Source of the DNA: Humibacillus xanthopallidus
GTDB lineage: Bacteria > Actinomycetota > Actinomycetes > Actinomycetales > Dermatophilaceae
Assembly (NCBI RefSeq): GCF_006716675.1
Contig: NZ_VFPM01000002.1
Location: 1,513,622-1,577,621, forward strand
DNA length: 64,000 nucleotides
Direction of reading: 5' to 3'
Shown here: piece after piece, positions 53,024-61,623 of the stretch
Layout: every line of letters begins with the position of its first letter
How positions within the stretch are numbered: position 1 is the stretch's first letter
The notes under the pieces: model-generated
What the model was told of the DNA's origin: nothing
What the model saw: the letters and a program-made list of their open reading frames with translations, nothing else
The model's database searches: none
Made by a program: the position numbers and the translations under genes

Positions 53024-53199
53024 CCGCCGCGTCGAGCTGCTGCCGTATGCGGCCCGGCCACGTCGAGTGCCCACCGTCCCCCGGGAGCCTGCCGGACGGC
53101 ATACCGGAGGGCGTCGGTGACGGTGTCCACGGGCGAGTCGTGGTTTCGGGATGCGGACCTCGGCCGGGGCGGGCCCCGCACGGCGACTACGCTGTCGGG

Positions 53200-54588
53200 G
53201 TGAACATGAGCGCCGTCACCGCCGATGTCGGCCTCGAGCCCGTCGACGGGTCCGAGGCCCTGGCCGCCCTCACCGCCGCCGCGACCGAGCTCGAGGCGAC
53301 GCAGCAGCCGAGCTGGCCGGACACGGCCGCGCTCGCCGAGGTGATCGAGACGCTCTCGACCTATCCACCGCTCGTCTTCGCCGGTGAGTGCGACATCCTC
53401 ACCGACCGCATGGCCAAGGCGGCGGTCGGCGAGGCCTTCGTCCTGCAGGGCGGCGACTGCGCAGAGACGTTCGCGTCGGCGACCGCCGACAACATCCGCG
53501 ACCGCATCAAGACGATCCTGCAGATGGCGGCCGTGCTGACCTACGGCGCGTCGGTGCCGGTCATCAAGATCGGCCGCATGGCGGGGCAGTACGCCAAGCC
53601 GCGCAGCTCGACGGTCGAGACCCGCGAGGGCGTGACGCTGCCGGCCTTCCGGGGCGACATGGTCAACGACTTCGCCTTCCACGAGACGGCTCGCATCCCC
53701 GACCCGCAGCGCCTCGTCCGCGCCTACCACGCGAGCTCGGCCACCCTCAACCTCGTGCGTGCTTTCACCACAGGCGGATTCGCGGACCTGCGGCACGTGC
53801 ACGACTGGAACCGCGGCTTCGTCGCCAACGCCGCCAACCAGCGCTACGAGAAGATCGCCAAGGACATCGACAAGGCGATGCGCTTCATGGCGGCCTGCGG
53901 CGCCGACTTCGACGCCATGCGCACGGTCGAGTTCTACGCCGCCCACGAGGCGCTGCTGCTCGACTACGAGCGCCCGCTGACGCGCATCGACTCCCGCTCC
54001 GGTCGTCTCTACGACACCTCCACGCACTTCGTCTGGGTCGGCGAGCGCACCCGCCAGCTCGACGGCGCCCACATCGACTTCGTGTCGCGCATCAGCAACC
54101 CCATCGGCGTCAAGCTCGGCCCCAAGGCCGACATCGACGAGGTGCTGCGCCTCATCGACAAGGTCGACCCCCAGCGCACGCCGGGTCGCCTCACGTTCAT
54201 CACGCGGATGGGTGCGGGCACGATCCGTGACGCGCTGCCGGCCCTCGTCGACAAGGTGACCGCCTCGGGCGCCACGGTGACGTGGATCTGCGACCCGATG
54301 CACGGCAACACCTTCGAGAGCCCCTCGGGCTACAAGACGCGCGACTTCGAGGACATCGTCGAGGAGGTGCGGGGCTTCTTCGAGGTGCACCGCTCGCTCG
54401 GGACGATCCCGGGTGGCATCCACGTCGAGCTCACGGGCAACGACGTGACGGAGTGCCTCGGCGGCGCGGAGAAGATCATCGACTCCGACCTCGAGAAGCG
54501 CTACGAGTCTGTGTGCGACCCGCGCCTCAACCACCAGCAGTCGCTCGAGCTCGCCTTCCTCGTCGCGGAGATGCTCGCGCAGGGCTGA
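53200..54588 (+). CDS. aroG: 3-deoxy-7-phosphoheptulonate synthase, class II
   Basis: 462-residue plant/actinobacterial-type DAHP synthase, first enzyme of the shikimate pathway. Typical blocks: PPLVFAGECD, FVLQGGDCAETFA, KIGRMAGQYAKPRS, WVGERTRQLDGAHIDF, WICDPMHGNT and GGIHVELTGNDVTECLGG. GTG is six bases after TACGCT, so the transcript is probably leaderless. A GTG-AAC-ATG start pair leaves ATG at 53206 as an alternative. Confidence 0.95.
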   Translation: MNMSAVTADVGLEPVDGSEALAALTAAATELEATQQPSWPDTAALAEVIETLSTYPPLVFAGECDILTDRMAKAAVGEAFVLQGGDCAETFASATADNIRDRIKTILQMAAVLTYGASVPVIKIGRMAGQYAKPRSSTVETREGVTLPAFRGDMVNDFAFHETARIPDPQRLVRAYHASSATLNLVRAFTTGGFADLRHVHDWNRGFVANAANQRYEKIAKDIDKAMRFMAACGADFDAMRTVEFYAAHEALLLDYERPLTRIDSRSGRLYDTSTHFVWVGERTRQLDGAHIDFVSRISNPIGVKLGPKADIDEVLRLIDKVDPQRTPGRLTFITRMGAGTIRDALPALVDKVTASGATVTWICDPMHGNTFESPSGYKTRDFEDIVEEVRGFFEVHRSLGTIPGGIHVELTGNDVTECLGGAEKIIDSDLEKRYESVCDPRLNHQQSLELAFLVAEMLAQG

Positions 54589-54613
54589 CACCTGGGGTCG
54601 GTCGGCACCGGGA

Positions 54614-55513
54614 TCAGACCTCGTGGTGCAGAGCCTCGGCAGGCAGCTCACCCGGGCGCCGGCGCGCGAGGATCTCGACGGCATACATCGCCGCGAGCAC
54701 GAGCGCGCCGCCGACCAGCATTCGCGCCGTCAGCGACTCGTCGCCGAGGGTGACGGCGAAGAACGCGGCGAAGACCGGCTCGACCGTCATGATGATCGCC
54801 GCGCGGGTGGCGGGCAGGTGGGCCTGGGCCCACGTCTGGGCCCAGAGCGCGAGGATGCTCGCGAAGGCGACCATGTAGAGCACCGACGCCCACTGCCCCG
54901 CACCGCTTGGGAGGACGATGCCCCCGGGCGCCGCCCCGACGAGGCAGAGCACCGCGATGACGACCATCTGCACGACCGAGAGACCGACCGCAATCTCGCC
55001 GGCGCTGAAGCGGCCGAGGCCGACGATGTGCAGGGCATAGAGCACGGCGGCCAGCAGTGTGATCGCCTCGCCGACCCCGACCGAGAAGCCGTTGAGCGAC
55101 AGCAGCGCGAGCCCGACGGTGGCGAGCGCCACGGCGGCCCACGTCGAGCCGGCCACCTTCTCGCGCAGCAGGAGCGCGGTGAAGACCGGTGTGAGCACGA
55201 CGTAGGTGCCGGTGATGAAGCCCGACACGGAGGCCGGCGTCGTCGCGAGGCCCTGGGTCTGCGCGATCTGGGCGAGTCCGCAGAGCACGCCGAGCCCGAC
55301 CCCGATGGACACCGCGCGCCGGTCGAGGGCTCGCACGGACCGCCAGAACGCCACGAGCATGATCACCGCCGCGATCGTGAAGCGCACCGCGAGGAAGTCG
55401 ACCGGCGGCACCGTCTCGACGAGGTCGTGGATGAGGAAGAAGGTGGAGCCCCACACCGCAGTCAGGGCGATGAGCAGGAGCGTGGCAAGGCGCGACTGCG
55501 CCGCGTGCTGCAC
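54614..55513 (-). CDS. EamA-family (DMT) transporter
   Basis: 299-residue membrane protein with ten hydrophobic spans in two EamA repeats (TAVWGSTFFLIHDLVE and the second near ALHIVGLGRFSAGE). It likely exports a small metabolite; the substrate is unknown. It starts nine bases after the pknL stop on the same strand. Confidence 0.88.
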   Translation of the reverse strand: MQHAAQSRLATLLLIALTAVWGSTFFLIHDLVETVPPVDFLAVRFTIAAVIMLVAFWRSVRALDRRAVSIGVGLGVLCGLAQIAQTQGLATTPASVSGFITGTYVVLTPVFTALLLREKVAGSTWAAVALATVGLALLSLNGFSVGVGEAITLLAAVLYALHIVGLGRFSAGEIAVGLSVVQMVVIAVLCLVGAAPGGIVLPSGAGQWASVLYMVAFASILALWAQTWAQAHLPATRAAIIMTVEPVFAAFFAVTLGDESLTARMLVGGALVLAAMYAVEILARRRPGELPAEALHHEV

Positions 55514-55522
55514 GGCGCGGTC

Positions 55523-57541
55523 TCAGACGATCGTGAGGATGATCGTCGAGCCCTTCGGCGCCTGCTGGCCGCCGTCGATGCTCTGCACGCGCACGAGGTC
55601 GAAGAGCTTGCCGAAGGGATAGTCCTTCTGGACCTTGAAGCCGAGGTCGGTCAGTGCCTTCTCCGCCTCGGCCGTGGGGCGGCCGACGACGCCGGGCACC
55701 TGCACCATGACCGGCCCCTTGGACACGGTGATCGTCACGCTGTCACCGCGGAAGAGCGAGCCCTTGGCGGGGGTCTGCGAGACGACCTGCCCCGTGGGCA
55801 CCGTGTCGCTGTTGACGTCGTCGGCGCGCACTGCCTTGAGGCCCGCCTTGGTGATCGCTGCCGCCGCGGCGCCCGCGTCCGCCCCGACGACCGAGGGCAC
55901 GCGGATGGGCTGGCGGCCCTTCGACACGACGACCGACACCGCGACCCCACGCTTGACCGACGTGCCGGCCTTCGGGTCCTGGGAGATGACCTCGCCCTCG
56001 GGCACCGTCTCGCTCCACGCCGTCGTGCGCTCACCCACCGCCAGGGTGAGCGGCGACAGGGCCTTGGCGAGGTCGTCGGCCTTCGTGCCGACGAGGGCCG
56101 GCACGTCGTAGCGCTCCTGGCCCTTGGAGACGACGACCCGCACGATCGAGTCCTTGGACAGCTGGGTGCCGGGGTCGGGCTCGATGCGCAGCACGACGCC
56201 CTTGGCGACGGTCTCGGAGAACTCCTCGTTCTCGTCCAGCGAGAGTGAGGCCTGGCGAAGGGCCGTGTCGGCGGCGGTGAGCTGCTGGCCCACGACCGCG
56301 GGCACGACGGTCATGCCGCCCGGCCCGACGGTGAACCACCAGCCCGCTGCGCCCGCCCCGACGACCAGCAGGGCGGCGACCCACCACGGCCACCGCCGCC
56401 GGCGCCTGCGCTGGAGCGGGAGGGCGGCCGTGTGGCTGCGCTCTGGCTCGTGCACCGGCAGGCCGGCGAGCGACGAGCGCTGACGCGCCCGACGCGGTAT
56501 GCCGTCCGCCTCGTCGGGCGGCGCACCGGCGTCGCGCCCGGCGCGGGCCGAGGTTGCCGCGGCAGCCGGGGGGGCGGCATACGCCGACGCGGAGCCGGTG
56601 TCGCGCACCGCGGGGAGCGTCGCGGTGGTCGCGACGACGGGGGAGAGGGGCGTGGCACCGAGGGCGCTGCCGCGCCGGTCGAGCTCGGCGGGGATGAGGT
56701 CGCGGCGCACGTGCTGCAGGGCGCGCAGGAAGTCGCCCGCACTGGCGAAGCGGTCGTCGGGCTCGAGCGCCGTGGCGCGGGCGACGAGGTCGTCGAGGCG
56801 GGCCGGCACGGTCGGCACGACGGCCGACGGCGCGTCGATGGAGCCGTGGACGTGCTTGTAGGCGATCTGGATCGGGGTGTCGCCGCTGACGGCCTTGCGA
56901 CCGGTCAGCATCTCGAAGAGGAGCAGCCCCGCGGCGTAGAGATCGCTGCGCTGATCGGCGACCCCGCGCTCGACCTGCTCGGGCGAGAGGTAGGAGACCG
57001 TGCCGAGCAGGACGCCGGTCTGGCTCGTCGTCGTCTGGTTGGTGATGGCGCGCGCGAGGCCGAAGTCTGCCACCTTGACCTCGCCGTCACGGCGGACGAT
57101 GACGTTCTCCGGCTTGACGTCGCGGTGGATGAGCCCGGCCGAGTGGGCGGCCTGCAGGGCGAGAAGGATCGGCTCGAGGATCGCGATCGCCTCGCGGGCG
57201 GTGAGCGGCGCCTCCTCGTGGATGACGTCGCGCAGGGTCTTGCCCTCGACGAGCTCCATCGCGAGGAAGACGTCGCCGTCGTCCTCGCCCTGGTCGTAGA
57301 CGGCGACGACGTTGGGGTGGCTGAGGCGGGCCGCCGACCGGGCCTCGCTGCGGAAGCGCTCGACGAAGACGGCGTCGGTCGCGAGGCCGGGACGCATGAT
57401 CTTCAGGGCGACGTCTCGGTCGAGGCGTGCGTCGAGCGCCACGTAGACCGAGGCCATGCCTCCGTCTGCGAGGTGCGAGAGGACGCGGTACCTCCCGTCG
57501 ATGACCCGACCGACGAGGGAGTCCGCCACGCTGGACGTCAC
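55523..57541 (-). CDS. pknL: PASTA-domain serine/threonine protein kinase (PknL-like)
   Basis: 672-residue receptor kinase. Kinase domain about 14-275 with Lys47 (VALKIM), HRDVKPEN and DFGLA; the juxtamembrane region is Arg/Pro/Ala-rich, one span lies at about 382-402 (AALLVVGAGAAGWWFTV), and four PASTA domains form the outer part (repeats of VVSKGQ/VVSKGR/VSKGPV type). PASTA domains sense cell-wall fragments or lipid II. TAAACT six bases before the GTG makes a leaderless start. The gene for the homologue of Rv2175c, a PknL substrate in M. tuberculosis, is 1.3 kb upstream. Confidence 0.93.
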   Translation of the reverse strand: MTSSVADSLVGRVIDGRYRVLSHLADGGMASVYVALDARLDRDVALKIMRPGLATDAVFVERFRSEARSAARLSHPNVVAVYDQGEDDGDVFLAMELVEGKTLRDVIHEEAPLTAREAIAILEPILLALQAAHSAGLIHRDVKPENVIVRRDGEVKVADFGLARAITNQTTTSQTGVLLGTVSYLSPEQVERGVADQRSDLYAAGLLLFEMLTGRKAVSGDTPIQIAYKHVHGSIDAPSAVVPTVPARLDDLVARATALEPDDRFASAGDFLRALQHVRRDLIPAELDRRGSALGATPLSPVVATTATLPAVRDTGSASAYAAPPAAAATSARAGRDAGAPPDEADGIPRRARQRSSLAGLPVHEPERSHTAALPLQRRRRRRWPWWVAALLVVGAGAAGWWFTVGPGGMTVVPAVVGQQLTAADTALRQASLSLDENEEFSETVAKGVVLRIEPDPGTQLSKDSIVRVVVSKGQERYDVPALVGTKADDLAKALSPLTLAVGERTTAWSETVPEGEVISQDPKAGTSVKRGVAVSVVVSKGRQPIRVPSVVGADAGAAAAAITKAGLKAVRADDVNSDTVPTGQVVSQTPAKGSLFRGDSVTITVSKGPVMVQVPGVVGRPTAEAEKALTDLGFKVQKDYPFGKLFDLVRVQSIDGGQQAPKGSTIILTIV

Positions 57542-57563
57542 GGCAGGAGTTTACGGTGCCCCG

Positions 57564-57582
57564 GCCTGCATTCCCTGCAGGC
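57564..57582 (-). terminator. Weak hairpin behind the transglycosylase gene
   Basis: Seven-base-pair stem GCCTGCA/TGCAGGC (57564-57570 with 57576-57582), loop TTCCC, between the transglycosylase stop and the pknL promoter. Confidence 0.5.
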
Positions 57583-57590
57583 GAGGCGGG

Positions 57591-58652
57591 TCAGAGCCGG
57601 GCGTAGATCGCCTTGACGCTGGCGACGTAGGCCTTCGTGTCGGTGTAGAGACCTCGCGTGCGCACCGAGTAGAGGCCCTGGTAGTAGGCGGCGATGGCCT
57701 GGTCGCTCGAGTCGGCCATCGTCTGCAGCGCACGGAGCACGAGCACCCCGGCGGTGATGTTGTCGCGCACGTCGTAGAGGTCGAGCTTCCGGCCCGCGAG
57801 CTGGGAGGCCCAGGTGCCGGTGATCGGCATGATCTGCATGACGCCGACGGCGTTCGTCGAGGAGACCGCGCGCTGGTACCACCCCGACTCGAGCCAGCCG
57901 ATCGCGAGGGCCAGCTTGGGGTCGACACCGTGCCGGGTGGCGATGGAGCGGATGAGGTCGGCGGTCTCGGTGCGGCTCGGGACGGTCATGGCCGCGAGCT
58001 TGGCCTTGCTCGCTGCGACGGCCTGGGCGCGCGCCGTCGAGGCCGTCGGCTTCGCGGCCGGCTGGGAGGACGGCTTCGGGGCGGGCTTGGGTCCGGGCTT
58101 CGAGGACGGCTTCGGGAACGGCTTGCGGGCGGGCTGCCCACTCGCCCCGGGCGTCGGGACGGTGATGCGCTGGCCGACGTAGATGTAGCTCGACGCGCTG
58201 AGGTGGTTGGCGGCGAGGAGCGCCGTGACGCTGACCGTGTAGCGCTTCGCGATGCCCGACATCGTGTCGCCGGAGCGCACGACGTAGGTGCGCAGGGCGG
58301 TGGTGGCGGGCTTGCGGGTCGGCTTCGTGGCGGCAGCGGGCTTCGCGGCCGGCCTGACGGTGGGCTTGGCGGTGGGCTTGGCGGCGGGCCTCGCGGCGGG
58401 CCTCGCGGCTGCCGCGGGCGTGGCAGCACCCTTGCCGGGGACGAGCAGCTTCTGGCCGACGTGGATCACCGCGCCGCCGTGGGGCAGGCGGTTCTTGGCC
58501 ACGATGGCGGCGACGGTCGTGCGATGCGTGATGGCGAGGTCCCAGAGGGTGTCGCCGGAGCGCACGGTCACCGTGCTCCAGGTCGTCCGCGGTGCAGCCA
58601 CGACCGCGTGCGGGGGAGTGACGAGTGTGGCGACGTCGGCGGCGAAGGGCAC
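57591..58652 (-). CDS. LysM-containing lytic transglycosylase, no visible signal peptide
   Basis: 353-residue protein: LysM domains at about 27-75 (TVRSGDTLWDLAITH) and 120-167 (VVRSGDTMSGIAKRY), joined and followed by Ala/Lys/Pro-rich linkers, then an SLT domain with catalytic Glu in AIGWLESGW and VGVMQIMP. It should cut peptidoglycan outside the cell. Yet the N-terminus (MPFAADVATLVTPPHAVVAA) lacks the usual positive charge and hydrophobic core, and the frame upstream has no other start before a stop. GTG has AAGGA nine bases before it. Confidence 0.88.
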   Translation of the reverse strand: MPFAADVATLVTPPHAVVAAPRTTWSTVTVRSGDTLWDLAITHRTTVAAIVAKNRLPHGGAVIHVGQKLLVPGKGAATPAAAARPAARPAAKPTAKPTVRPAAKPAAATKPTRKPATTALRTYVVRSGDTMSGIAKRYTVSVTALLAANHLSASSYIYVGQRITVPTPGASGQPARKPFPKPSSKPGPKPAPKPSSQPAAKPTASTARAQAVAASKAKLAAMTVPSRTETADLIRSIATRHGVDPKLALAIGWLESGWYQRAVSSTNAVGVMQIMPITGTWASQLAGRKLDLYDVRDNITAGVLVLRALQTMADSSDQAIAAYYQGLYSVRTRGLYTDTKAYVASVKAIYARL

Positions 58653-58803
58653 GTCGAGGGTCCTTTCCTTCGAAGCCCGGTGCTCTGGCTCGGTGTCCCG
58701 AGGCTGCTCTGGCGAGGTGGAGGGGGCGCCCGGAAGGATCGGGTGAGCGGGCTACTGCTGTGATCGGTGAGTCTGGAAGACAACTGTGGGGCGCGTGTGA
58801 CAC

Positions 58804-58848
58804 TAGCGTATATTTGAGCGCTAAAGTATAAATACATCGGTGTAATTC
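58804..58848. promoter_or_regulatory. AT-rich divergent promoter region
   Basis: An unusually AT-rich 45 bases (including GTATATTTG and AAAGTATAAATACA) between the transglycosylase and DNA-binding-protein genes. It has TAGCG/CGCTA inverted arms (58804-58808, 58819-58823) and TATAAA near 58827 that fits a strong -10 for the plus-strand gene. Confidence 0.55.
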
Positions 58849-58851
58849 GGG

Positions 58852-59373
58852 GTGGATGCCGGGTCAGTGGCAGACTCCTCACTCGTGAGCGACCACCCGC
58901 AGCACGATCCCGCCCAGCCCCTGGCACCGGCCGCGTCCGAGCCGCGCGCCGCCACGAACCCGCTCGGCGAGGCGGGGGTCGCCGACCAGACGGATGTGGC
59001 GGAGGCGTCGGACTCGCCCGGTCTCGAAGCCCTGGTCGGGGAGTGGCTCACCGTGCCCGACCTCGCGGAGCGCCTCGGTGTCGCCCTCTCGGCAGCTCGG
59101 CGGCTGATCGCCGACCGCGAGCTCGTGGCGACCCGCATCGGCGAGCGCCGGGTCATCGCGGTGCCGGCGAAGTTCGTCGACGAGACGGGCCCGCGTCCCG
59201 AGCTCAAGGGCACCTTCACGGTGCTCGCCGACGGCGGGATGAGCGATGACGAGATCATCGCGTGGCTCTTCACCCCCGATGCGACGCTGCCCGTGGAGGG
59301 CGCCCCGATCGACGCGCTGCGCGCGGGACACAAGACCGAGATCCGTCGCCGCGCCCAGGAGCTCGCCTTCTAG
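58852..59373 (+). CDS. Rv2175c-family DNA-binding protein
   Basis: 173-residue protein: a disordered 55-residue start and a winged-helix domain (EWLTVPDLAERLGVALSAAR, LIADRELVATRIGERRVIAV), then the family end (GTFTVLADGGMSDDEIIAWL). In M. tuberculosis Rv2175c is a DNA-binding protein phosphorylated by PknL (recalled), and pknL lies close by here. GTG at 58852 is used; GTG at 58867 and 58885 are in frame. Confidence 0.88.
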   Translation: MDAGSVADSSLVSDHPQHDPAQPLAPAASEPRAATNPLGEAGVADQTDVAEASDSPGLEALVGEWLTVPDLAERLGVALSAARRLIADRELVATRIGERRVIAVPAKFVDETGPRPELKGTFTVLADGGMSDDEIIAWLFTPDATLPVEGAPIDALRAGHKTEIRRRAQELAF

Positions 59374-59437
59374 CGCTCGGACGGTTCGCGCTGACCCCGT
59401 CGCAGCCAGGACTGCTGAGCCCCAGGCTCGCTGATCC

Positions 59438-60544
59438 TCAGGCGTGGCGAGCGGTCGACACGTCGACGAGCGCCTCGAGCACCTCGAGCGCACTGCCGTC
59501 GAGGCGCCCGCTCTCACGAGCCCTGCCCACGGCCTTGCGGGCATCGTCGGCGAGCGTCGCGATGAGCTCCTCGACCCGATCGACCGCGCCCGTGCCCACG
59601 AGGACGCGACGGATCGCCTCCACGCCGGCGACGTCGAGGTCGTCACGCCCGAGCAGCGACTCGACGAGCGCCCGGTCGTCGGGTGCAGCTGCGTCGAGGG
59701 CCAGCGCGATGAGCACCGTGCGCTTGCCCTCGCGCAGGTCGTCGCCCGCCGGCTTTCCCGTCGCCTCCGGGTCGCCGAAGACGCCGAGGAGGTCGTCGCG
59801 CAGCTGGAACGCCTCACCGAGGGCGAGCCCGTAGTCCGACAGGGGAGCGAGGTCGTCGTCGGTCGCGCCACCGACGAGCGCGCCGATGCGGAGGGGGTGC
59901 TCGATGGTGTACTTCGCGCTCTTGAAGCGGATGACCTTGCGGGCCGAGGCGATCCGCTCCTCGAGGTCGAGCCCGTCCCAGCCACGGACCGACTCGAGCA
60001 GGTCGAGGAACTGCCCACCCATGAGCTGGGTGCGCATCGCGTCGAAGAGGTGCCGACCCCGGGCGAGCTCCTCCGCCGGCAGGCCGCACGTCGCGTAGAG
60101 CTCGTCGCACCAGGTGAGGCAGAGGTCGCCGGCGAGGATCGCCGCGCCCTCGCCGAACCGGTCCGCGTCGCCGTCCCAGCCCCGGGCGGCGTGCAGCGCT
60201 GCCACGGCCCGGTGGGCGGACGGCATACCGCGTCGGGTGTCGCTGCGGTCCATGACGTCGTCGTGGAGCAGGGCGGCGCCCTGGAAGAACTCCATGCTCG
60301 CCGCGAGCCGCACGAGGGCGTCGGAGTCGGCGCCCCCGGCTGCGCGGTAGCCCCAGTAGAGGAAGCCGGCACGCAGCCCCTTGCCGCCCGTGAGCAGCCG
60401 TTCGACGGCGTCGACGAGGGGGGCGATCTCGGGGCCGATCTCGGTGAGCGAGGTGGCGCCCCCGGCGATCTGCCCGTCGATCGCCTGCTGGACCCGTCGG
60501 CGGAGGCCGTCGAGGTCGGTGGGGGTCTGCACGAGGTCCTCCAT
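59438..60544 (-). CDS. idsA2: Polyprenyl (geranylgeranyl-type) diphosphate synthase
   Basis: 368-residue prenyltransferase with both Asp-rich motifs, LLHDDVMDRSDTRRG and FQLRDDLLGVFGD, and GGKGLRAGFLYWGY. Chain elongation uses isopentenyl diphosphate; product length cannot be read reliably. The bulky Met-Glu-Phe-Phe before the first motif (SMEFFQGAALLHDD) would favour a short product (C15 to C20). Position equals idsA2 (Rv2173). It is divergent from metF. Confidence 0.9.
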   Translation of the reverse strand: MEDLVQTPTDLDGLRRRVQQAIDGQIAGGATSLTEIGPEIAPLVDAVERLLTGGKGLRAGFLYWGYRAAGGADSDALVRLAASMEFFQGAALLHDDVMDRSDTRRGMPSAHRAVAALHAARGWDGDADRFGEGAAILAGDLCLTWCDELYATCGLPAEELARGRHLFDAMRTQLMGGQFLDLLESVRGWDGLDLEERIASARKVIRFKSAKYTIEHPLRIGALVGGATDDDLAPLSDYGLALGEAFQLRDDLLGVFGDPEATGKPAGDDLREGKRTVLIALALDAAAPDDRALVESLLGRDDLDVAGVEAIRRVLVGTGAVDRVEELIATLADDARKAVGRARESGRLDGSALEVLEALVDVSTARHA

Positions 60545-60638
60545 CGCGTCGGGAAGTCGTGCGCCAGCCTACGCGGAGCCTGCACCACGACGTGGGCAGC
60601 CCACGCGTCGTGGACGGCGCCGCCTTATCGTGGGCTCC

Positions 60639-61547
60639 ATGGCACACGGTACGGCGTCCTCGATGACGCGCGCGGAACGCTTCACGCGCTCGATCCCCGA
60701 CCTCATCGGTGGACCCCTGCCGTCGTTCAGCTTCGAGTTCTTCCCGCCCAAGGACGACGCCTCGGAGGCACAGCTCTGGGATGCCATCCGCCGGCTCGAG
60801 AAGGTCGCGCCGAGCTTCGTCTCGATCACCTACGGCGCCGGCGGGGGCACTCGTGACCGCACCGTGCGCCTCACCCAGCGGGTGCTCGAGGAGACGTCGT
60901 TGACACCGATGGCGCACCTCACGTGCGTCGGCCACTCGGTCGGCGAGCTGCGCTCCGTCGTGGGGGCGTATGCCGCCGGCGGCGTGCGCAACATCCTCGC
61001 CCTGCGCGGTGACCCCCAGGGCGGCCTCGGCCAGCCGTGGGTGGCGCACCCTCAGGGCCTCGACCACGCCGACGAGCTCGTGCGCCTCGTCAAGGGGCTC
61101 GGTGACTTCACCGTCGGCGTCGCGGCCTTCCCCGACGGCCACCCCGAGTCACGCGACATCAGTGAGGACGCCGAGACCCTCATCCGCAAGGAGCAGGCGG
61201 GCGCTGAGTTCGCGATCACCCAGATGGTCTTCGACGTCGACCACTACCTTCGTCTGCGTGACGAGCTCACGCGCCGCGGCTCGCGACTGCCGGTGGTGCC
61301 GGCGATCATGCCGATCACCAACGCCCGTCAGGTCGTGCGGATGGCCGAGCTCGCCGGCCAGCCCATGCCGGCCGCTGTCACCGACCGGCTCGAGCGTCAC
61401 GGTGACGATGCTGCCGCCGTGCGCGCCGAGGGGATGGCGATCGCCTCGGAGTCGTCGCGGCGCCTGCTCGACGAGGGCGCCCCCGGCATCCACTTCATCA
61501 CGATGAACCGGTCGTCGGCGACGCTCGAGGTCTTCGGCAACCTCTGA
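60639..61547 (+). CDS. metF: Methylenetetrahydrofolate reductase
   Basis: 302-residue flavoprotein that makes methyl-THF. Blocks: FSFEFFPPKDD (catalytic Glu), VSITYGAGGGTRDRT, AHLTCVGHS, NILALRGDPQGG, FAITQMVFDVDHY and FITMNRSSATLEV. ATG is seven bases after TATCGT, a leaderless arrangement. It supplies methionine synthase; gcvT at 7.1 kb supplies its substrate. Confidence 0.94.
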   Translation: MAHGTASSMTRAERFTRSIPDLIGGPLPSFSFEFFPPKDDASEAQLWDAIRRLEKVAPSFVSITYGAGGGTRDRTVRLTQRVLEETSLTPMAHLTCVGHSVGELRSVVGAYAAGGVRNILALRGDPQGGLGQPWVAHPQGLDHADELVRLVKGLGDFTVGVAAFPDGHPESRDISEDAETLIRKEQAGAEFAITQMVFDVDHYLRLRDELTRRGSRLPVVPAIMPITNARQVVRMAELAGQPMPAAVTDRLERHGDDAAAVRAEGMAIASESSRRLLDEGAPGIHFITMNRSSATLEVFGNL

Positions 61548-61585
61548 GGATTCCACGGCTGCTGGGTCGGCCGGCGAGCGCGCCT

Positions 61586-61614
61586 GCGGGTGCCGGTGTG
61601 GCGCCGGCACCCGC
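61586..61614. terminator. Hairpin between metF and the PepSY-like gene
   Basis: Perfect 11-bp stem (61586-61596 with 61604-61614), seven-base loop, between convergent genes. Fits a bidirectional terminator. Confidence 0.75.
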
Positions 61615-61623
61615 CTCGGCCCG

